From contig NC_134537.1 of NCBI RefSeq assembly GCF_050624435.1, positions 120,207,586 through 120,271,585 on the forward strand: a stretch of DNA of 64,000 nt. The letters run 5' to 3'. The translations under genes and the position numbers were made by a program. Below the pieces are notes generated by a model. The model did no database searches. It saw only the letters and a program-made list of their open reading frames with translations, and had not been told where the DNA came from. The DNA comes from Tenrec ecaudatus (taxonomy: Eukaryota; Chordata; Mammalia; Afrosoricida; Tenrecidae). Positions 59,161 through 64,000 of this stretch are shown piece after piece; within the stretch, counting starts at the first letter, position 1, and each line of letters starts with the position of its first letter.

Positions 59161-59288
59161 ACTCTTGCCACTGAGTGGATTAAGGTAGACACATTCAAGG
59201 AGTTTAAACTGTGACCAAAAACAAACAAAACTGGTTTGCCGGACAAGCGTCCACGTCAAGCATTGAAGGTGAGTGAAGTTGAATGAAA

Positions 59289-59512
59289 GGAGTGCTGGTG
59301 ACATAATGGGTTGCACGTTGAGCTGGTTATCACAAGGCCCCCAATTCTAGTCTATCACCTGCATCATGAGAGAAAGATGAGACCTTGGGGGAATGAATCA
59401 GCCTCACTGCTCCATTGCCCCTTGGGAACTGAAAAGGGAAGTTCTGCTTTATTCCTAGAAGGTCACTTCACTATGAGTCAGAATCGACTGATGGCAGTAG
59501 GGTTGGGGTTGA
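59289..59512 (+). repeat. AfroSINE, near full length
   Basis: 'gagtgctggtgacataatgg' head, 'gttgagctggttatcacaag', and 'gagtcagaatcgactgatgg' end. Confidence 0.85.
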
Positions 59513-59514
59513 GT

Positions 59515-60450
59515 GCTGACTGTCTTCTTCCTGCCCCAAAGTCTCCCATCATAATTGGAACCAAATCCTGCCTATGAAGATCCAGTGAAAAGAATGCTTG
59601 CTTTCTTAAGTAGTTGTGAGACAGCTTTCAAAACGAAGGTGTGGACCCCTTGATAAAAGTAGAAATCTCCTCCACCCTAGAAGTATTGGTTGGGATAGGG
59701 GGTCTGCATGGTTCGGGAAAAACCTGGAGAAGAATGGTGGAGAGGAATTCATGGCAACGTCCAGGGACTATGATGTTTTCTTGGGAATGATGGCCGCAAT
59801 AGGAGACACCACGAACACTAAGAGCTTAGAGCTGGAGCATCTGTGGGTAAGGTGATGTGCTGTGATCATGGCTGACACTTAGGGAATGTAACAAGAGATT
59901 AGGAATATTCGAGGAAAAGCATTCCCCAAAGACTAACATCCTTGATTGGAGAGCGATTGAAGACTTGAAGCCTATTGTGTGACCACGTGCTAGGGCACTG
60001 AAGTTTCACACTTACACTCGTTTCTCCACACAGACCTCTTCCTGAAGACCCCACTTTCCCCGCTTCAGAGATTTCCTGGCTTGTAGAGTTATACAGTTGG
60101 CTTATGAAGAGCACAAGTTTGACATGCACAGGCATAGAATCTTTGGCAGTGGGCTTGGGGCTGCAACCGCGGTGTGCTCAAATGTCGTACATATCTGCAG
60201 GTTGCTCGGACAGAGATGACTAGTGTCACATGGAGTTTTAAGCAAAGACTCGAGGCTCTTCATCAACACTTAAATGGCACCTGGAACAGAACTCTGAGTT
60301 TAAGTAGACCAGCACTCAAACACGTGCTTTTCAACGGTTAGCTGTACTTCTTAAATTTATCTTCAGCTTCTTAAACATGTTCGAATCATCTGGGAAGTTT
60401 AAACCTGCACACAGCCTGTTTCAACCTCCCAGGTTTGGATTGAGTTGGCA
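59515..60450. other. Upstream region of the TRIML2 candidate, nothing recognised
   Basis: Frames of 78-88 codons on both strands without domains. Could contain 5' UTR exons of the plus-strand gene, but no evidence is visible. Confidence 0.35.
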
Positions 60451-60455
60451 TAGAT

Positions 60456-60644
60456 CAGCGGTTCTCACACCTGTGAGTCGCGACCCCTTTGGGGGTCGGC
60501 CCTTTCACAGGGGTCGTCCAATTTATAACAGTAGCAAAATGACAGTGAAGTAGCAACGCCAAATCATGGGATGGTTGAGGGGGTCCCCCCCACATGAGGA
60601 AGTGTATGAAAGGGTGGCGGCATACGGAAGGTGGAGAAGCACTG
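60456..60644. mobile_element. SPIN-like non-autonomous hAT transposon
   Basis: Left end 'cagcggttctca' and right end 'gagaagcactg' form the inverted termini. Subterminal 'gtcgcgacccctttgggggt' and 'ccctttcacaggggtcg' and an internal 'aacagtagcaaaatgacagt' match what I recall of the SPIN (Space Invader) family. Length 189 bp, so a non-autonomous derivative. The 8-bp flanks 'gcatagat' and 'gtgtatag' share a TA core but are decayed. SPIN elements are reported in tenrec, bushbaby, a bat, murine rodents and opossum through horizontal transfer. Confidence 0.8.
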
Positions 60645-60649
60645 GTGTA

Positions 60650-61050
60650 TAGACAGAACATGTTCTTGGCCAGTGGTTTCCAGCATCACCTGGAACATGT
60701 TGAACATGCACACTTTAGGAGCCCACCCTAGACCTCTTGATCAGAAACGTTGGGCGATGGGATCCAGAAGTCTGGATCACCTCCAGGTGATTCTGATGCA
60801 CACTCAGCAAGCCGTGGGTTTAGACATCTGTGTCATACCATCATACCCCAGATGACTCTAATATGCAATAGGGTTTGAGAACCATAGTTCTAACCGACAA
60901 ACTACCCTGTAAGGACTGGGTCCCAGGGGATGATTTTTCCAGCTTACTTCCACTCTTTTTTTTACATAAATGACCCTTCCCCTCCCTCCCCTTGCTACAA
61001 ACAATTCAGCATGGAAAGGACTGGAGAATAGCATCCCGAGAGAGTTTTAG
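60650..61050. other. Intergenic, nothing recognised
   Basis: Sequence between the SPIN-like element and a SINE, no feature. Confidence 0.4.
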
Positions 61051-61054
61051 TGTC

Positions 61055-61195
61055 TCCACTGTTCTAGGGTATTCCAACACAGCACAGCCTCACAGAACTT
61101 CCAATCTATGACCTTCACAGAAACGAACCACTACAGTCTTCTCTGCAGGGTGGCTAGTGAGTCAAACCACTGCCATTTTGGTTGGCAGCTCAGCA
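61055..61195 (-). repeat. AfroSINE, diverged
   Basis: 'cacagaacttccaatctatg' and 'agtgagtcaaaccactgcca' followed by 'tttggttggcagctcagc' resemble the complement of the SINE. Confidence 0.5.
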
Positions 61196-61380
61196 TTTAC
61201 TCATTGCATCACTAGGTATTTTATAATAAGTAAGAATGACAACTACAAGAAATTGTGTGATTGAGAAGTTGAAGGAATATAATCCTGAGTTGACAGAAGG
61301 GGCAAATGTCTGATATTGTAAATGAACAGGCTGATAATGAACGATTTTTTTAACCCTTCTGTATCTCCCTGTAAAGGACA

Positions 61381-61962
61381 ATGGCTGCCTTGGATCTAAC
61401 AAGTTTCAAGGGAAAGTTGATGTGCTCTACCTGTTTACGATATTTGACTAAACCAATTGCAGTTGAATGTGGGCATAAGTTTTGCTTTGAATGTCTCTTA
61501 AAGAATTGGAAGGAAACCCCTGGTCAGGGCACCTGCCTTCAATGCAAGGATTTTTACAAATTGAAAGATCCAAGGTATAGCCTGCAGCTGGGGATGATGG
61601 CTGAGATATCAAAGCTTCTGAATCCTTACCTTATGGATGTCAAGAATACCCTCTGTATGATACATGAAGAAGAAGTCAAGAGCTTCTGTGTGGTCGACGA
61701 GGTGCCCATTTGTGAGATATGTCTTCTTTCTCTTGAACACCAGTCTCATGTAGTGCTTACCTTTGGAGATACTGACAAAGCCTTCCAGGTAAGACTTCTT
61801 TCCTTTGAAAATATTTAAAAGTCACTCAATTCTTCCCTTCTTAAATAACTTGAGACTTCAAAATTCATCATTTGGATCATGTTTCTATCCCCAACATGTC
61901 ATTGGAGTTCAAGAGCCCCAACATCCCCTTTTTCACAACCTGATTCATGCTCATATTAGTAA

Positions 61963-62009
<47 letters not shown>

Positions 62010-62136
62010 GACTTAGCATAGCAAGGTCTAAAAGAGGCTAATAGTGTTCTTTCTTCTTCAGGATGAATTTGAGGAAATTCTGAATTTTGTCAAGAAAGTA
62101 TTAAAATCTTTTTTCTCCAAAGAGAAAAGTGACCAG
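61381..62136 (+). CDS. TRIML2: TRIML2 candidate, first two coding exons (gene continues past the window)
   Basis: Exon 61381-61788 (408 bp, donor gtaaga) and exon 62062-62136 (75 bp, acceptor ttcttcttcag, donor gtaagt) join in phase 0 to 161 codons. RING finger, C3HC4 complete: C15, C18, C30, H32, C35, C38, C52, C55. B-box 2 complete: C92, H95, C103, D106, C111, C114, H120, H123. The second exon starts the coiled coil (…FEEILNFVKK…). The start has a strong context (A at -3, G at +4). An AG at 61375-61376 suggests a 5' UTR exon upstream. The coiled-coil remainder and SPRY exons must lie beyond 64000. The name rests on head-to-head position beside TRIML1 and B-box resemblance to human TRIML2. 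Human TRIML2 lacks the RING, so this copy is ancestral-like or a different TRIM. The usual 96-bp coiled-coil exon is 75 bp here. Confidence 0.8.
61966..62008 (+). repeat. (GT)n microsatellite in intron 1 of the TRIML2 candidate
   Basis: About 20 GT units, 54 bp upstream of the second exon. Confidence 0.95.
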
Positions 62137-62355
62137 GTAAGTGCTCTTGAGAAGCTCCTATATTAAAGTGGTCACATAATCAATGAGGAGTCTTTTTAAG
62201 TCCACAAGTCATAAATTATAGCTCCACCTTTACTATAGCATAAATACCAATTTGCTCAATTGTGGGGACCTAAACCAGAAAACATAGCAAGTTTCTATCT
62301 CATAGAAGGTGAGCCCATGATATAACCAGAAAAGTAACTGGACAACCATGACTGA

Positions 62356-62356
<1 letters not shown>

Positions 62357-62411
<55 letters not shown>
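62357..62411 (+). repeat. (GATA)n microsatellite
   Basis: About 13 tetranucleotide units. It abuts the poly-A side of the L1-like copy that follows and may have grown from its tail. Confidence 0.95.
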
Positions 62412-62414
62412 ACC

Positions 62415-62830
62415 CATTTTATTGGCACATAATTTACATAGCATACACTTCAATAATTGGATCATTCAATTATATCAAGGAAAATGATAAATCATCACCA
62501 TACCTCCCACCTCCTCCAATGGTTAAACCGCCTTTAAAATGAGTTGTGCAATCATGGTCAGGTCTAGTGCTCTCTCCACCCTCCCGCCTTTTCCACTCCC
62601 AAAATCCCCCTTCCCTTCCTATCACCCACTTTCACCCCCTGAGTCCCCTATCAACCCCTGTATCAGCTATTGTCTCTATGCATCCACTCTTCCTGTGTGT
62701 GGGTCACAAGCTGAGAAACCAAAACAAAACAATAAAAACCAAATTCAAATTTAGGTGGTAAGAATAAAATAATAATAATATAAAGGCCAAAATACACATA
62801 ATGAGTAAGAAAGAAAAGACCTTCACCAAC
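62415..62830 (-). repeat. Old L1-like 3' end, family B
   Basis: 'cattttattggcacataatt' near the terminus, then 'catcaccatacctcccacct' and a C/T-rich body like the other minus-strand copies. Confidence 0.45.
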
Positions 62831-64000
62831 ATTCCAAAAGCCAGGGAAGAAATTTCTGTCATCAAACAAGTGGGAGATATAGGCACACAGAATCAACTCA
62901 GGTTGGGTCTATCAGGAGGTCATCTGGCCAAGTATCACATTCAATTCAGCATAATGGCTATATCAGAGAACTAAACCCAGAAACAATTTCTAAGAAATAT
63001 TTACGGACTTTACCTGAGTCACTTCTTCTACTCCAATTGTAGGTTGTGGGAGAATGCATAGGTTCATATGACATAATCATAAAGTATAAAGAGCTGGAAA
63101 TATAAGGGAAACTGCACAACAGTAAACTATAATCACTTAAGAGACCAGGGAAAATCTCAAAGAACTTTGCTTGGTTCCAAAGCAAATGTTTGTCCACAAG
63201 AGACTCTCTTGATTAAAAGAAAAAAAATTTTTTTCATTACTGGTTGGGTTCACAATAGATAAAATTATTAAAGTTGTATTATTAATCTTTTGCAGTATTA
63301 GCTAAAATAACGACAGTGGGAATTAAAGAATTAGATGTAATCATGTATGATGGAAACTAGATAGTTCAGCCTGATGGCTAACTGGAGACATAGAGGCCTT
63401 CATGGGTAACACTCATGCTCTCCAGCAACTGAGCTGATTTGATTGCATTTAACGGAGGTAAAGAATTCCTTTCTTTTTTAATTTTTACTTTTATTGCTTA
63501 AGAGGGACCCTAGATGAAACTAGTGTTAGACATGTTGACTTTGTGGTATCTGAGAGATGTCTGAAGATATTTCTCTACATACATAACGAATATAAAGAAC
63601 AGAATAAAGTTCTAAACTGCAGAGCTATAAAATTACATTTACAAGATAAATGACGATTAGAGAAGATAGAAGTGCCCAGGAATCGAAGTCTTGGTTGGAG
63701 TAGTCATAGAACACAAGTTACAGTCAAAGTTCAATTAGATAGCAAACACCTATAGGAAAGGTCATACTTATGTTAGAACTAAGAAGCCATTGTAGAGTTA
63801 GAAATAGCATGTTTCAATAACAAATTATTTTATTCACAATAAATAAGGGAGTTAGTATGATCAGAAAAATCAAAATTGTTTCAAACTTGGTTTTTTTTCT
63901 CCTCAGTGTGTTGTTGTTGTTTAACGCAAGATGAGTGAGTACAGTTAAATGTAGCAAGCCAGTACTTCATCATCTCTCCGATACCATTATGGTTACTCAT

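Larger units (their letters stand above)
62137..64000 (+). other. Intron 2 of the TRIML2 candidate
   Basis: After the donor at 62137 no 231-bp coiled-coil exon or SPRY exon could be read before the window ends. The interval holds a GATA microsatellite, an L1-like end and AT-rich DNA. It is interpreted as one long intron. Confidence 0.55.

Noticed and set aside
62137-64000. Further TRIML2 exons inside the window
   Set aside because: No frame with coiled-coil or SPRY similarity was readable; an AG near 63906 after a T-rich tract has no sensible coding continuation.
1-64000. CRISPR array, tRNA/rRNA genes or bacterial operons
   Set aside because: Direct repeats are microsatellites, SINEs or LINE pieces; tRNA-like segments are only the decayed heads of SINEs; splice sites and repeat content are mammalian.

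Overview
This is mammalian nuclear DNA: AT-rich, intron-bearing and dense with retroelements. The repeats point to Afrotheria. They include many tRNA-headed SINE copies of the AfroSINE type, RTE (BovB-like) LINEs ending in ACA-rich tails, and one very abundant L1-like 3' region ending in AATAAAATG. A short hAT element at 60.46-60.64 kb resembles the SPIN ('space invader') family, which is known from tenrecs among afrotherians. The best guess is therefore a tenrec such as Echinops telfairi. This is inference from memory of repeat families, not a database match.

Two genes are supported, both TRIM-family (RING / coiled-coil / B30.2) ubiquitin-ligase-type genes. TRIML1 lies on the minus strand (43987 down to 38986). 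I could place all six coding exons (408, 96, 231, 23, 98 and 551 bp) with consensus splice sites; they give an uninterrupted 468-codon frame, the length I recall for human TRIML1. About 17.4 kb away a second TRIM gene starts on the plus strand at 61381. Its first two coding exons (408 and 75 bp) are visible and the rest lies beyond the window. Head-to-head position next to TRIML1 and B-box similarity make it the TRIML2 candidate. It carries a complete RING finger, which the human TRIML2 protein lacks.

Layout: 0-38 kb is intergenic and repeat-filled, including a mariner split by two L1 insertions (7.5-10.2 kb), an AT minisatellite (11.07-11.26 kb), a hAT transposase remnant (19.0-19.35 kb) and an 810-bp hAT element (29.2-30.0 kb). 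39-44 kb is TRIML1. 44-61 kb is the TRIML1-TRIML2 intergenic space, dominated by L1-like copies and an RTE LINE broken twice by L1 insertions (51.1-54.9 kb). 60.5 kb holds the SPIN-like element, and 61.4-64 kb is the 5' part of the TRIML2 candidate. Several L1-like copies share structural duplications that define sub-lineages. No RNA gene, CRISPR array or bacterial feature was seen. I found no new multi-gene system; the most notable items are the RING-bearing TRIML2 candidate, the SPIN-like element and the L1 sub-lineage structures.
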